64,000 nucleotides of DNA from Arthrobacter ipis (GCF_014694315.1 NZ_JAAOXD010000003.1:764160-828159); one strand, 5' to 3'; shown: positions 42,270 through 52,105, counted from the first letter of the stretch. Translations and numbers: made by a program. Notes: generated by a model from the sequence alone, not told the origin.

Positions 42270-42473
42270 TTATAGAAGGACCCCAATGACCCTCTCGACG
42301 ATGCGTTCGACCCGGCACTCATAACGTTGGCCGCTGCCGTATTTCTGCGCGAACGCCTGACTGGCCGGGCAGTTGGCGGTGTCCTGATCGCACTTGCCGG
42401 CCAGCACCCGCGGCCGGCCAGGCACATCCACCGTTTTTCTGGCGCCCTCGGCAAACGGGTAACCTTGAACCAT
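42270..42473 (-). CDS. Possible small protein antisense to the miaA-dapF gap
   Basis: The 218-base gap between miaA and dapF contains a minus-strand frame of 67 codons: MVQGYPFAEGARKTVDVPGR, a middle with KCDQDTANCPASQAFAQ, and an end YECRVERIVERVIGVLL. Third positions are mostly C/G and three Cys are present, so it looks more coding-like than random gap sequence. AAGGG precedes the ATG. It overlaps the dapF promoter from the other strand. No family was recognised and it may be an old fragment. Confidence 0.3.
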   Translation of the reverse strand: MVQGYPFAEGARKTVDVPGRPRVLAGKCDQDTANCPASQAFAQKYGSGQRYECRVERIVERVIGVLL

Positions 42474-43416
42474 GAATGAAACCCTTGCAGAAACAGCCCG
42501 GCCCGCCGCCACCACACTGAGCGGACTGCGGTTCTCCAAGGGCCACGGAACAGGCAACGACTTCGTCCTGGTCGCTGATCCCGACGGTGTGCACGCGATC
42601 TCCGCGGAGCAGGTCACCCAGCTGTGCGACCGCCACCGCGGCATCGGCGGCGACGGACTCATCCGCGCCGTCCCGTCCCGGCTTCTTGACGAGGGCCGTC
42701 AGATTCTTGCCGAAAACCCCGACGCAGAGTGGTTCATGGATTACCGCAACGGTGACGGTTCCCTGTCGGAGATGTGCGGCAACGGCGTGCGCGTGTTCGT
42801 CCACTTCCTCCTGGCCGAAGGCCTGGCTCAGCTGCCGGCCGGCGGCTCACTGACCATCGGCACCCGCGGCGGCGTCAAGACCATCGTCCGCACAGGTGAC
42901 GGCTACGCCGTCGACATGGGCCCCTGGGAGTTCATCTTCCCGGACGAGGCAGCGGCCCGCGCCATGGATTCGCTGGTCAGCGCCGAGGGACTCGAGGTGC
43001 CGCGGCCGGCACTGTCCGTCAGCATGGGCAACCCCCACACGGTCGTTGCCCTCGCCGAGCTGTCCGAACTCCGGGACACCCGGCTCTTTACCGCCCCGCA
43101 CGTCGACCCGGCTCCCGCCAATGGCACGAACGTCGAGTTCGTTGTCCCGGCCGAGCCGCTGGTGCACGACGGCGTGGGCACTGTGACCATGCGGGTCCAC
43201 GAACGTGGCGTCGGCGAAACGCAGTCTTGCGGCACCGGCGCATGCGCCGCGGCGGTGGCCATCCGTCACTGGGCCGGGCAAAGCGCCCCGGACGCCTGGC
43301 AGGTGAAGGTGCCGGGCGGCGTCGTGGGCGTGAAGTTCTTCACCGTCGCCGGCGGCCGCGAGCACGTTGAGCTCAGCGGCCCGGCAACGATCGTTGCTAG
43401 TGGGACGCTTTCCTGA
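42472..43416 (+). CDS. dapF: Diaminopimelate epimerase
   Basis: A 314-aa cofactor-free epimerase interconverting LL- and meso-diaminopimelate for cell wall and lysine. The two catalytic Cys are in EMCGNGVRVF (about residue 102) and QSCGTGACAAA (about 254). The substrate loop KGHGTGNDFVLV opens the protein. TAACCT (42460-42465) ends six bases before the ATG. The 3' end overlaps the convergent methyltransferase gene by 20 bases. Confidence 0.95.
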   Translation: MNETLAETARPAATTLSGLRFSKGHGTGNDFVLVADPDGVHAISAEQVTQLCDRHRGIGGDGLIRAVPSRLLDEGRQILAENPDAEWFMDYRNGDGSLSEMCGNGVRVFVHFLLAEGLAQLPAGGSLTIGTRGGVKTIVRTGDGYAVDMGPWEFIFPDEAAARAMDSLVSAEGLEVPRPALSVSMGNPHTVVALAELSELRDTRLFTAPHVDPAPANGTNVEFVVPAEPLVHDGVGTVTMRVHERGVGETQSCGTGACAAAVAIRHWAGQSAPDAWQVKVPGGVVGVKFFTVAGGREHVELSGPATIVASGTLS

Positions 43417-44011
43417 CCCGGAGGATCCTGAAGGATTTGGACGTGCTTTCCCGCGTCACCGTGAAGGAGCCATCCAGAACCTCCGCCAGCCAGCGCTGAA
43501 GCGTGTCCGAGCCCAGGTTCTTCTGCACCACCAGCCAGGCCGAACCGCCCGGTGCCAGCCTCGGCAGCCAGAGCAGCAGTAGTGAGTGCAGTTCATCCTT
43601 GCCGATCCGGATCGGAGGATTGGACCAGATGGTGTCGAAGCGGATTTCCGGATCCACGTTCTCCGGCGTGCTGGCCGTGACATTGTTCAGCCCAAGCAGT
43701 TCGGCGTTCCCGTTGGTGAGCGCGATGCACCGTTCATTGACGTCCACGGCGTAGACCTGCGCGTGCGGTGCCCGCAGCGCCATGGTCAGGGCGATGGGTC
43801 CCCACCCGCAGCCGATGTCGAGCAGGTTTCCCTGCGGCGCAGGCGCGGGAGCCTCGGCCAGCAGGATGGCCGTCCCCTTGTCGATCCCGTCCGGACTGAA
43901 GATGCCGGACGAGGTCTGCAGCTTCCGCGTTTCACCGGCCAGTTCCACTGTGAGGGGCTTGCGGGTAAACGGCCCCGCGGGTGAGGCGCTGAAATAGTGG
44001 GCAGACTCCAT
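43397..44011 (-). CDS. Class I SAM methyltransferase, RsmC-like
   Basis: A 204-aa methyltransferase with the layout of rRNA guanine-N2 enzymes. The SAM-binding motif is LLDIGCGWGPIALTMAL, the acidic loop VYAVDVNERCIALT, and the catalytic motif SNPPIRIG (NPPF/Y type), with KSFRILRVRKASH at the end. It corresponds to the catalytic half of RsmC and lacks the N-terminal guide domain. The ATG at 44011 is chosen because the SAM fold begins soon after. The substrate is probably 16S or 23S rRNA (inference). Confidence 0.85.
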   Translation of the reverse strand: MESAHYFSASPAGPFTRKPLTVELAGETRKLQTSSGIFSPDGIDKGTAILLAEAPAPAPQGNLLDIGCGWGPIALTMALRAPHAQVYAVDVNERCIALTNGNAELLGLNNVTASTPENVDPEIRFDTIWSNPPIRIGKDELHSLLLLWLPRLAPGGSAWLVVQKNLGSDTLQRWLAEVLDGSFTVTRESTSKSFRILRVRKASH

Positions 44012-44082
44012 AACTGGCCAGATTAGTGGGCTGCCCGCCCGATGGGAAACCGGCTGACGGGAAAACCGGCTGGCTGTTCTGG

Positions 44083-44088
44083 TATCCT
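44083..44088 (+). promoter_or_regulatory. -10 element for the hflX leader
   Basis: TATCCT lies seven bases before the ATG of a six-codon ORF. The same spacing marks leaderless starts elsewhere in the window, so transcription should begin at or near that ATG, about 297 bases before hflX. A direct repeat (GGGAAACCGGCTG and GGGAAAACCGGCTG, about 44045-44070) precedes it. Confidence 0.6.
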
Positions 44089-44095
44089 TGAACGC

Positions 44096-44116
44096 ATGTT
44101 CCTGATTTTTGAGTAG
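44096..44116 (+). CDS. Candidate leader peptide MFLIFE before hflX
   Basis: ATG-TTC-CTG-ATT-TTT-GAG-TAG, a six-residue peptide at the expected 5' end of the hflX transcript. The remaining leader of about 275 bases holds GC-rich self-complementary stretches but no large ORF in the hflX frame with a good ribosome-binding site. hflX-type ribosome-rescue genes are induced by antibiotics in several bacteria, and leader-peptide control is known for some. The role here is inferred. Confidence 0.4.
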   Translation: MFLIFE

Positions 44117-44392
44117 CCGGCACTTCTTTCTTGCCCGCGGCCTTGAGCCGCCGGCACCGGCCCATGGCTCCCCTCCACTGCGACGCAGGTATTGCCCTTT
44201 GCAGGCACAGACCTTCCGCGGGGGCGCAGCCCGAACAGCACTCAATCAGACCGCTTCCCGCCGGCCATGCCCGACGTCTGCCGGCATTTCAGGAGACCCT
44301 CCATGACCCCTCGTAGTCAGCCCAGCGCGAATACCGCTGCCAAGGGCGGCAATCAGCACTATTCTGAAGATGCAGAACCTTCAAAGGAGACC

Positions 44393-45970
44393 ATGACCAA
44401 TCAGCAAAATCCCGGATCCGAGCCAGCAGCCCAGGACATGAGTCCTGAGGAGATCCAGGCTGTTATCGACCGGATCCTCGCCAAGGACGTCCCGGCCAAG
44501 AACGCCGCACCTGCCAACGGCAGCCGCGGCGACAGCCAAGGCGTCTTGGGCAAGGCGCAGGCCATCTCGCAACTCGCCGAAGAGCACAGCACCTACGACG
44601 GCGACCAGCAGGACCTCGAGGAGCGCCGGGCACTGCGACGCACGGCCGGGCTGTCCACCGAACTCGAGGACGTCACCGAAGTCGAATACCGGCAGTTGCG
44701 CCTGGAACGCGTCGTTCTCACCGGCCTCTGGACCGAAGGCACGCTTGCCGACGCCGAGAATTCCCTCCGTGAACTCGCCGCGCTGGCGGAAACAGCGGGC
44801 TCGGAAGTCCTCGACGGACTGGTCCAGCGACGCGCCAAGCCGGACCCCGGCACTTTCCTCGGTTCCGGCAAGGCCCTGGAACTCAAGGACGTGGTGATGT
44901 CCACCGGCGCCGATACCGTCGTGGTGGACGCTGAACTCGCTCCGTCCCAGCGGCGCGGCCTTGAAGACATAGTCAAGGTGAAGGTCATCGACCGCACGGC
45001 CCTCATTCTCGACATCTTCGCCCAGCACGCCAAGAGCCGCGAAGGTAAGGCCCAGGTGGAGCTGGCACAGCTCGAGTACCTCCTCCCGCGCCTCCGCGGC
45101 TGGGGTGAATCCATGTCCCGCCAGGCCGGTGGCCAGGTGGGCGGCGCCGGCGCCGGCATGGGCTCCCGTGGCCCCGGTGAAACCAAGATCGAGCTGGACC
45201 GGCGAAGGATCCGCACCCGGATGGCCAAGCTGCGGCGGGAGATCGCCGCGATGAAGCCTGCACGGGAGACCAAACGGGCCAACCGCCGTCGTAACGAAGT
45301 CCCGTCCGTGGCCATCGCCGGATACACCAACGCCGGCAAGTCCTCGCTGCTGAACCGCCTCACCGACGCCGGCGTCCTGGTGGAGAACGCCCTGTTCGCC
45401 ACCCTGGATCCCACCGTCCGTAAGGCCGAGACCGCCGACGGGATGGGGTACACGCTGGCCGACACCGTGGGCTTCGTCCGGTCCCTTCCCACCCAGCTGG
45501 TGGAGGCCTTCCGTTCCACCCTTGAGGAAGTGGCGGATGCAGACCTGATCCTGCACGTCGTGGACGTGTCGCACCCGGACCCGGAGGGCCAGATCGCTGC
45601 CGTACGCTCGGTGTTCGCCGAGGTGGACGCCCGCAAGGTGCCCGAGATCATCGTCCTGAACAAGGCCGACGCCGCCGACCCGTTTGTGGTGGAGCGGCTG
45701 AAGCAGCGCGAACCGCGGCACGTGGTGGTTTCGGCACGCACGGGGGAGGGCATTGCCGAGCTGCTCAGGGCCATCAGCGAGGCCATCCCGCGGCCCAACG
45801 TCAAGATGCAGCTCCTCGTGCCGTACCACCGCGGCGATCTCATCAGCAAGCTGCACGACTCCGACGCGGAGATCCTGAGCCTGGATCACGAAGAGGGCGG
45901 CACCCGCGCCGTGGTCATGGTCCGGGAAAGCCTCGCGGCTGAACTGGAATCCTTCAGCACCGATGACTGA
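44393..45970 (+). CDS. hflX: GTPase HflX
   Basis: A 525-aa ribosome-splitting GTPase. The N-terminal HflX domain contains the glycine-rich loop around [20 protein letters not shown]; the G domain has [14 protein letters not shown] (G1), [20 protein letters not shown] (G3 region) and LNKADAAD (G4). AAAGGAG lies six bases before the ATG at 44393; an ATG at 44303 would add 30 low-complexity residues. The helicase gene overlaps its end by eight bases. Confidence 0.93.
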   Translation: MTNQQNPGSEPAAQDMSPEEIQAVIDRILAKDVPAKNAAPANGSRGDSQGVLGKAQAISQLAEEHSTYDGDQQDLEERRALRRTAGLSTELEDVTEVEYRQLRLERVVLTGLWTEGTLADAENSLRELAALAETAGSEVLDGLVQRRAKPDPGTFLGSGKALELKDVVMSTGADTVVVDAELAPSQRRGLEDIVKVKVIDRTALILDIFAQHAKSREGKAQVELAQLEYLLPRLRGWGESMSRQAGGQVGGAGAGMGSRGPGETKIELDRRRIRTRMAKLRREIAAMKPARETKRANRRRNEVPSVAIAGYTNAGKSSLLNRLTDAGVLVENALFATLDPTVRKAETADGMGYTLADTVGFVRSLPTQLVEAFRSTLEEVADADLILHVVDVSHPDPEGQIAAVRSVFAEVDARKVPEIIVLNKADAADPFVVERLKQREPRHVVVSARTGEGIAELLRAISEAIPRPNVKMQLLVPYHRGDLISKLHDSDAEILSLDHEEGGTRAVVMVRESLAAELESFSTDD

Positions 45971-48023
45971 CGGGGCGGCAGCCGCCGGCGCCGGGGCCAC
46001 GGCCGGTGAGCAGCTTGTACTTGACCTGCTCGATCGTGCCGTGGCTGGCATGGGCGGCCAAAGCCGCAGCGGCCAGCACGAGATGGCCCGGCAGGTGGCG
46101 CGCGCAATAGAAACCGGAGACCACCTGCTGGTGCAGGCCGGCACGGGAACCGGCAAGTCGCTGGCCTACCTGGTCCCGCTCATCGCGCACTCGCTGGAGA
46201 GCAATAAGCCGACCCTCGTCTCCACCGCCACCCTCGCGCTGCAGACCCAGATCGTGGGGCGTGACCTCCCGCGGCTGCTGGAGAGCCTCAAGCCGGCACT
46301 CGACCGGCCCGTGAAGGTGGCCCTGGTCAAGGGCCGCGCGAACTACGTCTGCAGGCACAAGCTGGAAGGCGGCTTTCCCTCCGAGGAACCCTCGGAGGGC
46401 CAGCTCTTCTCGCTGGGCGAGGACACCAGCGTCCCGCACTTCGCCGCGGCGATGGGCGGTCCCTCGTCGCAGCTCGGCAAGGAGGTGGTCAGGCTCCGGG
46501 AATGGGCGGAACAGACCACCACGGGCGACCGGGACGAGCTCCTTCCCGGCGTCACGGACCGGGCCTGGCGGCAGGTGTCCGTCACATCCATGGAATGCCT
46601 CGGCGCGCAGAAATGCCCCCTCGCCGAAGAGTGCTTCAGCGAACTTGCCCGTCATAACGCCACGGATGCCGACGTCGTGGTGACCAACCACGCCATGCTG
46701 GCCGTCAGCGCCTTCGAGGGCCTGGCGGTGCTGCCGGAGTACGACGTCGTGGTGGTGGACGAGGCCCACGAACTCCAGGACCGGGTGACCGGCGCGGTTT
46801 CGGGGCAGCTGTCGGTGGCCATGGTCCATGCCGCGGCCTCCGGCGCCCGCAAGCACACCGGGATCACTGTTGACGCGCTCAACACAGCGGCCGCCAACCT
46901 CGAGGTGGCTCTCGCCGGCGTTCCCAGTGGCTTGCTGCCCAACGGCCTGAATGACGAGCAGCTGGATTGTGTGGACCAGCTTCGTGAGGCCTGCCGGGCG
47001 GCGCTGTCGGACTCCAAGGGGGACAGCAACACAACGGCCGACGGCGGGCGGCAGCTCGCGCGCTCCCGCCTGCTGGCGATTTTGGAGCTTTGCGAACGTT
47101 TGATTGCGGCGCGCGAAAACCGCGAGGTGGTCTGGTTCTCCCGGAACAGCACGTTTGATCCCCAGCAGGGATACTCGGCGCCGGACGAGACCTCCCCGGC
47201 TCTGGTCAACATCGCCCCGCTGAGCGTCGCAGGCCGGCTCCGGGAAGGCCTGTTCGCCGGCCATACAGTGGTGCTGACGTCGGCCACACTGGCCATCGGC
47301 TCTGCTTTCGAACCCGCCGCGGGCGGACTGGGCCTCGTCGGGGACGGTGCGCCGAGCTGGACCGGCGTCGACGTGGGTTCGCCATTCGACTACCCCCGGC
47401 AGGGGATCCTCTACGTGGCAGGACACCTGCCGAAACCCGGGCGCGGCACTTCGCCTGAGGCGCTGGACGAACTCGAATCCCTCATCCGCGCCTCCGGCGG
47501 GGGAGCGCTCTGCCTGTTTTCCTCACGGCGGGCCGCCGAGGAAGCGGCAGATGCCCTGCGCACGCGGCTGGATGTCAGCATTCTCTGCCAGGGCGAATCC
47601 ACCATGACGGCACTGGTGAAGCAGTTCGCCGACGAGCCTGATACTTGCCTGTTCGGCACGATGTCACTCTGGCAGGGCGTCGACGTGCCAGGCGGATCAT
47701 GCCGCCTGGTGGTAATTGACAGGATCCCGTTTCCGCGCCCGGACGATCCGCTGATGACCGCGCGGTCCCGGGCCGTTGCCCAGGCCGGCGGCAACGGGTT
47801 CATGTCCGTATCCGCCACGCACGCGGCCATCAGGCTGGCGCAGGGGGCAGGACGGCTCATCCGGTCCACGAATGACAAGGGCGTGGTGGCGGTGCTGGAT
47901 TCCCGGCTGTCCACAGAACGCTATGGCGGGTTCCTGCGGGCCGCCCTGCCGCCGTTCTGGCCGACGACCGACAAGAAGACCGCCGTCGCAGCACTCGAAC
48001 GGCTCGCTGGCGCACAGACGTAG
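45963..48023 (+). CDS. DinG/YoaA-family ATP-dependent DNA helicase
   Basis: A 686-aa superfamily-2 helicase with an iron-sulfur domain, unwinding 5'-tailed duplex DNA in repair. Walker A is GTGTGKSLAYLVPL, the DEAH box is VVVDEAHELQDR, and the Cys ligands fall in NYVCRHKLEGG and CLGAQKCPLAEECF. The C-terminal motor has LFGTMSLWQGVDVPG and a QGAGRLIRS motif. It is coupled to hflX. No SOS box was found directly in front. Confidence 0.9.
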   Translation: MTDGAAAAGAGATAGEQLVLDLLDRAVAGMGGQSRSGQHEMARQVARAIETGDHLLVQAGTGTGKSLAYLVPLIAHSLESNKPTLVSTATLALQTQIVGRDLPRLLESLKPALDRPVKVALVKGRANYVCRHKLEGGFPSEEPSEGQLFSLGEDTSVPHFAAAMGGPSSQLGKEVVRLREWAEQTTTGDRDELLPGVTDRAWRQVSVTSMECLGAQKCPLAEECFSELARHNATDADVVVTNHAMLAVSAFEGLAVLPEYDVVVVDEAHELQDRVTGAVSGQLSVAMVHAAASGARKHTGITVDALNTAAANLEVALAGVPSGLLPNGLNDEQLDCVDQLREACRAALSDSKGDSNTTADGGRQLARSRLLAILELCERLIAARENREVVWFSRNSTFDPQQGYSAPDETSPALVNIAPLSVAGRLREGLFAGHTVVLTSATLAIGSAFEPAAGGLGLVGDGAPSWTGVDVGSPFDYPRQGILYVAGHLPKPGRGTSPEALDELESLIRASGGGALCLFSSRRAAEEAADALRTRLDVSILCQGESTMTALVKQFADEPDTCLFGTMSLWQGVDVPGGSCRLVVIDRIPFPRPDDPLMTARSRAVAQAGGNGFMSVSATHAAIRLAQGAGRLIRSTNDKGVVAVLDSRLSTERYGGFLRAALPPFWPTTDKKTAVAALERLAGAQT

Positions 48024-48027
48024 GGAA

Positions 48028-48052
48028 GCCCCGGGCAATAACAGCCCGGGGC
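48028..48052. terminator. Hairpin between convergent helicase and lexA genes
   Basis: GCCCCGGGC and GCCCGGGGC form a perfect 9-bp stem with a 7-base loop midway between the two stop codons. Confidence 0.65.
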
Positions 48053-48067
48053 AGAAGGTAGCAGCGG

Positions 48068-48814
48068 CTACAGCGAGCGGAGTACGGAAACCACCTTGCC
48101 CATGACAACGGCGTGGTCGCCGAGGATGGGTTCGTACTGCGTGTTCTGCGGAAGCAGCCACGTGTGGCCGTCCCGCTGCCGGAAGGTCTTGACCGTGGCT
48201 TCGTCGTCGAGCAGCGCCGCGACGATGTCGCCGTTGACCGCGTCGCTTTGCCGCCGGACCACCACCCAGTCCCCGTCGCAGATGGCGGCGTCCACCATGG
48301 AGTCGCCGGCGACCTTCAGCATGAACAGTTCGCCGTGGCCCACCAGCTGGCGGGGCAGGGGCATCAGGTCCTCCACCATCTGGTCCGCGAGGATGGGGCC
48401 GCCGGCGGCGATCCGGCCGACCAGCGGCACCATAGCGGTGTCCATCGCGCTGGGCAGTTCGGATACGGAAGCGCCTGCGGTGCTAAGGGCGGGGGCCTTG
48501 TCTGCGCCGCCGGATTTTGCCGTCCCTGCATCCAGGGTGAGCGGCATCAGGACCTCCATGGCGCGCGGCCGTTTGGGGTCGCGCCGGAGGTAGCCAAGCT
48601 TTTCGAGCTGCGAGAGCTGATGGGTCACGCTGGACAGACTGGCCAGGCCGACGGTGTCGCCGATTTCCCGCATGGACGGCGGGTAGCCGTTGTCGTTGAC
48701 CGAGCGCTGGATGGTTTCCAGGATCTTTTTCTGCCGGACGGTGAGTCCCTTGGGGGTCCGCTGAGACCGCGGGCTGCGCTGGGGAGCCTTGCCGTCAGAG
48801 GCCTGTGCTGCCAT
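48068..48814 (-). CDS. lexA: LexA repressor
   Basis: A 248-aa SOS repressor. The winged helix spans about residues 25-85 ([20 protein letters not shown]); the self-cleavage site is the Ala-Gly in [12 protein letters not shown]. The catalytic Ser is in [13 protein letters not shown] and the Lys in [12 protein letters not shown]. The ATG at 48814 is chosen for GGAAAGG upstream and the expected length; longer readings enter the promoter. It is divergent from a LysM gene, and the gap holds several SOS boxes. Confidence 0.95.
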   Translation of the reverse strand: MAAQASDGKAPQRSPRSQRTPKGLTVRQKKILETIQRSVNDNGYPPSMREIGDTVGLASLSSVTHQLSQLEKLGYLRRDPKRPRAMEVLMPLTLDAGTAKSGGADKAPALSTAGASVSELPSAMDTAMVPLVGRIAAGGPILADQMVEDLMPLPRQLVGHGELFMLKVAGDSMVDAAICDGDWVVVRRQSDAVNGDIVAALLDDEATVKTFRQRDGHTWLLPQNTQYEPILGDHAVVMGKVVSVLRSL

Positions 48815-48958
48815 GTTCGCCAACGCCTTTCCGTTCCTCCCGGCCACGGTAGCTGCAGTGTCCGGGAACTTCCGGCCTGAAAATGTCAGACCCTGCTGAT
48901 CAACTGCAGATGTGGTTGTTCTGTGATTTCCAACGTAGGCCAGCCATAGTGCTTTTTC

Positions 48959-49082
48959 AAACATTTGTTCTAGCGAGTCTCGACTTAATTCGTCGATAGG
49001 TGCTAAAACTAGGAAAAGCAAAGTTCGAACATGTGTTCTAGTGAGGGCCGCTCGGCAGCCCGGTGTTCGAACTGTTTGTTCG
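48959..49082. promoter_or_regulatory. Cluster of SOS boxes between lexA and the LysM gene
   Basis: Three sites are visible: AAAC-ATTT-GTTC (48959-48970), CGAAC-ATGT-GTTCT (49026-49039), and a variant with a 5-base spacer, CGAAC-TGTTT-GTTCG (49068-49082), flanked by further half sites. They cover the 308-base gap between the start codons and could control both genes. The rest of the gap shows no gene. Confidence 0.85.
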
Positions 49083-49122
49083 AACGCGAGGCAGTACAAC
49101 TTGGTCCAGGAGGGCTCACGCC

Positions 49123-49488
49123 ATGTCAGCTTCAACAGCATCAACTTCAACGGCAATGTCCCGGCCCGGCAAGCCGCCGCGGCTTCGCCTCACCAGACGG
49201 GGCCGCATTGTCCTGATCGGTCTGCCGCTTGTTCTGCTGGCCGCTGTTATCCTGTCCCTGACCGGGCTCTTGAACTCCCCGGCCAAGGCTGCGGACAATG
49301 CAGGTGGCCTGACGGTCACGCCCACGGTGACGGTTACGGTGCAGCCCGGCGAATCACTGTGGGCCATCGCCGGACAGGTCGACCCGGACCGCGATCCCCG
49401 GGATGTGATTGCGGACATTGTCCAGCTCAATGACCTGCAGGCGGGGAAAGTCATGCCGGGCCAGCAGCTGTTTGTGCCCAATAAGTAG
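49123..49488 (+). CDS. LysM protein, YneA/ChiZ-like SOS division-block candidate
   Basis: A 121-aa membrane-anchored protein. Residues 1-28 are Ser/Thr-rich and basic, a single helix follows ([20 protein letters not shown]), and a LysM peptidoglycan-binding domain ends the protein ([17 protein letters not shown] to [12 protein letters not shown]). AGGAGG precedes the ATG. LysM proteins divergent from lexA, such as YneA in Bacillus and ChiZ (Rv2719c) in mycobacteria, delay division after DNA damage; position, domain and SOS boxes fit that role. The activity is inferred. Confidence 0.85.
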   Translation: MSASTASTSTAMSRPGKPPRLRLTRRGRIVLIGLPLVLLAAVILSLTGLLNSPAKAADNAGGLTVTPTVTVTVQPGESLWAIAGQVDPDRDPRDVIADIVQLNDLQAGKVMPGQQLFVPNK

Positions 49489-49566
49489 GCGTGACGGGGC
49501 GCAGCTCAAGGAGGCCGGAACCGTCACAGTTTCCGGTCAGCCTTCCGGGTTACTTAAACTGTCCTA

Positions 49567-50685
49567 GTGACTGACCAGCTTGAGCGACTGAACCGACTGC
49601 CCCTGCGGAACAACCTGAGGGGGTTGTCCCCCTACGGCGCCCCGCAGCTTGATGTTCCGATCCTGCTCAACGTCAACGAGAACACGCATGGCGTGCCCGC
49701 CGACGTGCGGGCGGCCATCACCGCGGCCGTAACCGAGGCCGCCGCCGGGCTCAACCGGTACCCCGACCGCGAATTCACCGAACTCCGCGAAGCCCTGGCC
49801 GAATACCTCGGCCACGGGCTTAGCGCGGACAACCTCTGGGCAGCCAACGGCTCCAACGAGGTCCTGCAGCAGATCCTCCAGGCCTTCGGCGGTCCGGGCC
49901 GGTCGCTGCTGAGCTTCCCTCCGACCTACTCGATGTACCCGCTGCTCGCCAGCGGCACGGACACCGCCTACATCGCCGGCAAGCGTGCCGACGACTATGG
50001 CCTCAGCGCCGAGTCGGCCGCAAACCAGGTGCGCGAGCTCCAGCCCAGCATCGTCTTCCTGTGCTCACCCAACAACCCCACCGGCACCGGCCTCGGCCTG
50101 GATGTGGTGGAAGCCGTCTATGAGGCGGGCGAAGCCAGCCAGGCGGTCGTCGTCGTGGACGAGGCCTACCACGAGTTCGCCCACGACGGCACGCCCAGCG
50201 CCCTCACCCTGCTGCCCGGCCGGGAACGGCTCATCGTCTCCCGGACCATGAGCAAGGCGTTCGCCCTTGCCGGCGCCCGCGTCGGTTACATGGCCGCGGC
50301 CCCGGAGGTGACCGACGCCCTCCGGCTGGTGCGCCTTCCCTACCACCTGTCGGCCGTCACGCAGGCAACCGCCCTCGCGGCCCTGCAGCACCGCGAGGCG
50401 CTCATGGCCGATGTCCAGGACATCAAGGGGCAGCGTGACCGGATTGTCGCGGAACTGACGCGGATGGGGCTGCGGCCCGCGGCGTCTGATTCCAACTACG
50501 TCTTCTTCGGCGGGCTGGAGAACCCTCATGAAGTTTGGCAGGAACTGCTGGATGCAGGGGTGCTCGTCCGCGACGTCGGCATCGCCGGCCACCTGCGGGT
50601 CACCGCCGGTACTGAGACGGAAACCACAGCCTTCCTGGAAGCGCTGGAAAGCATCCTGGCCCGGCGGGCCGCACTTCCGGCCTAA
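49567..50685 (+). CDS. hisC: Histidinol-phosphate aminotransferase
   Basis: A 372-aa PLP enzyme of histidine synthesis. The PLP Lys is in SRTMSKAFALAGARVGYM at about residue 232; ANGSNEVLQQILQAFGG and VVDEAYHEFAH are further signatures. The GTG lies six bases after TAAACT (49555-49560), indicating a leaderless transcript. It is the first gene of the his cluster. Confidence 0.95.
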   Translation: MTDQLERLNRLPLRNNLRGLSPYGAPQLDVPILLNVNENTHGVPADVRAAITAAVTEAAAGLNRYPDREFTELREALAEYLGHGLSADNLWAANGSNEVLQQILQAFGGPGRSLLSFPPTYSMYPLLASGTDTAYIAGKRADDYGLSAESAANQVRELQPSIVFLCSPNNPTGTGLGLDVVEAVYEAGEASQAVVVVDEAYHEFAHDGTPSALTLLPGRERLIVSRTMSKAFALAGARVGYMAAAPEVTDALRLVRLPYHLSAVTQATALAALQHREALMADVQDIKGQRDRIVAELTRMGLRPAASDSNYVFFGGLENPHEVWQELLDAGVLVRDVGIAGHLRVTAGTETETTAFLEALESILARRAALPA

Positions 50686-50744
50686 ACTTGGATATGGACC
50701 AGGTCAGGTCCGCCCCCATCCTTCGTTAAAGGACATCTATCACC

Positions 50745-51371
50745 ATGAGCGACACCGGAATCAAGGCTGCCGAGGCACGGACTGCACGCATGGAGCGTGC
50801 CACCAGCGAATCTTCCGTGCTGGTGGAGATCAACCTCGACGGCACCGGAGTGTCGGACATCAGCACGTCGGTCCCGTTCTACGACCACATGCTGACGGCG
50901 CTGTGCAAGCACTCACTCATCGACATGACCGTCAAGGCCACCGGCGACACCCACATTGACGTCCACCACACTGTCGAGGATGTTGCCATCACGTTCGGCG
51001 AGGTCCTGCGCACCGCGCTGGGCAACAAGGCGGGCATCCGCCGCTTCGGCGAGGCCACCGTGCCCCTGGACGAGGCCCTCGCGCACGCCGTCGTCGACGT
51101 GTCCGGCCGGCCCTATCTGGTGCACGGCGGCGAGCCCGCCGGGCAGGAGTACCACCTGATCGGTGGCCACTTCACGGGATCGCTGACCCGGCACGTCTTC
51201 GAGGCCATCACGCTGCACGCCGGCATCTGCCTGCACATGAACGTCATCGCCGGCCGCGACCCGCACCACATCGTCGAAGCCCAGTTCAAGGCTTTTGCCA
51301 GGGCCCTTCGCGCGGCCGTCGAGCCGGATCCCCGCGTCGAAGGCATTCCATCCACCAAGGGAGCACTGTGA
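50745..51371 (+). CDS. hisB: Imidazoleglycerol-phosphate dehydratase
   Basis: A 208-aa manganese enzyme removing water from imidazoleglycerol phosphate. The metal-binding His clusters are visible in [14 protein letters not shown] and [20 protein letters not shown]. It is the monofunctional actinobacterial form without the phosphatase domain. Its stop overlaps the GTG of hisH. Confidence 0.95.
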   Translation: MSDTGIKAAEARTARMERATSESSVLVEINLDGTGVSDISTSVPFYDHMLTALCKHSLIDMTVKATGDTHIDVHHTVEDVAITFGEVLRTALGNKAGIRRFGEATVPLDEALAHAVVDVSGRPYLVHGGEPAGQEYHLIGGHFTGSLTRHVFEAITLHAGICLHMNVIAGRDPHHIVEAQFKAFARALRAAVEPDPRVEGIPSTKGAL

Positions 51372-52105
51372 CCGGCAAAGTACTGCACGAGGGCGCGATC
51401 CTCGATCCTTCGGCCACGCTGAAGCCGGCATCCCCGGAGGGTAAACCCACCGTCACCGTCCTGGACTACGGGTCCGGCAACGTCCGTTCGGCCGTTCGCG
51501 CCCTGGAGCGTGCCGGCGCGGAGGTCATCCTGAGCTCCAAACCTGAGGACGTGCTGAACGCCGACGGGCTGGTCGTTCCCGGCGTCGGCGCCTTCGAAAC
51601 GGTCATGCGCGAACTCAAGGCCGTTGACGGCATCCGGATGATCGGCCGCCGCGTCGCCGGCGGACGTCCCGTCCTGGGCATCTGCGTCGGCCTGCAGGTG
51701 CTCTTCGAAGCCGGCGTCGAACACGGCACCGAAGCCGAAGGCATGGGGGAGTGGCCCGGCAAGGTGGAGCTCCTCCCGGCCGAAGTGGTGCCGCACATGG
51801 GGTGGAACACCGTCAAGGTTCCGGAAGGCTCCAGGCTTTTCGACGGCGTCGAGGGCGAGCGGTTCTACTTTGTGCACTCCTATGGCGTCCAGAACTGGGA
51901 CTTCGACGTGATCCAGCCCCGGATGGCGGCGCCCCTGGTCACGTGGTCCGAGCACGGTGGCCCGTTTATTGCCGCTGTGGAAAACGGCCCCCTCTGCGCC
52001 ACCCAGTTCCACCCGGAAAAGTCCGGTGACGCCGGCGCGCGCCTGCTGAAAAACTGGGTCGACGGGCTCCGCGCACCGCACTCCCGGCAGACGGCGGACG
52101 CCTAG
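51368..52105 (+). CDS. hisH: Imidazole glycerol phosphate synthase, glutaminase subunit
   Basis: A 245-aa class I glutamine amidotransferase that feeds ammonia to HisF. The nucleophile Cys is in [11 protein letters not shown] and the His-Glu pair in [12 protein letters not shown]. The first 30 residues before [13 protein letters not shown] are an extension. It overlaps hisB by four bases and is followed at once by a 52-aa membrane gene. hisF is not in the window. Confidence 0.94.
   Translation: MTGKVLHEGAILDPSATLKPASPEGKPTVTVLDYGSGNVRSAVRALERAGAEVILSSKPEDVLNADGLVVPGVGAFETVMRELKAVDGIRMIGRRVAGGRPVLGICVGLQVLFEAGVEHGTEAEGMGEWPGKVELLPAEVVPHMGWNTVKVPEGSRLFDGVEGERFYFVHSYGVQNWDFDVIQPRMAAPLVTWSEHGGPFIAAVENGPLCATQFHPEKSGDAGARLLKNWVDGLRAPHSRQTADA

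Noticed and set aside
44381..46156. 591-codon open frame antisense to hflX and the helicase start
   Set aside because: It spans two convincing genes and has no domain or start signal.
46401..47300. Frames antisense to the helicase gene
   Set aside because: The sense frame contains the Walker, DEAH and Fe-S Cys motifs in order; the antisense frames have none.
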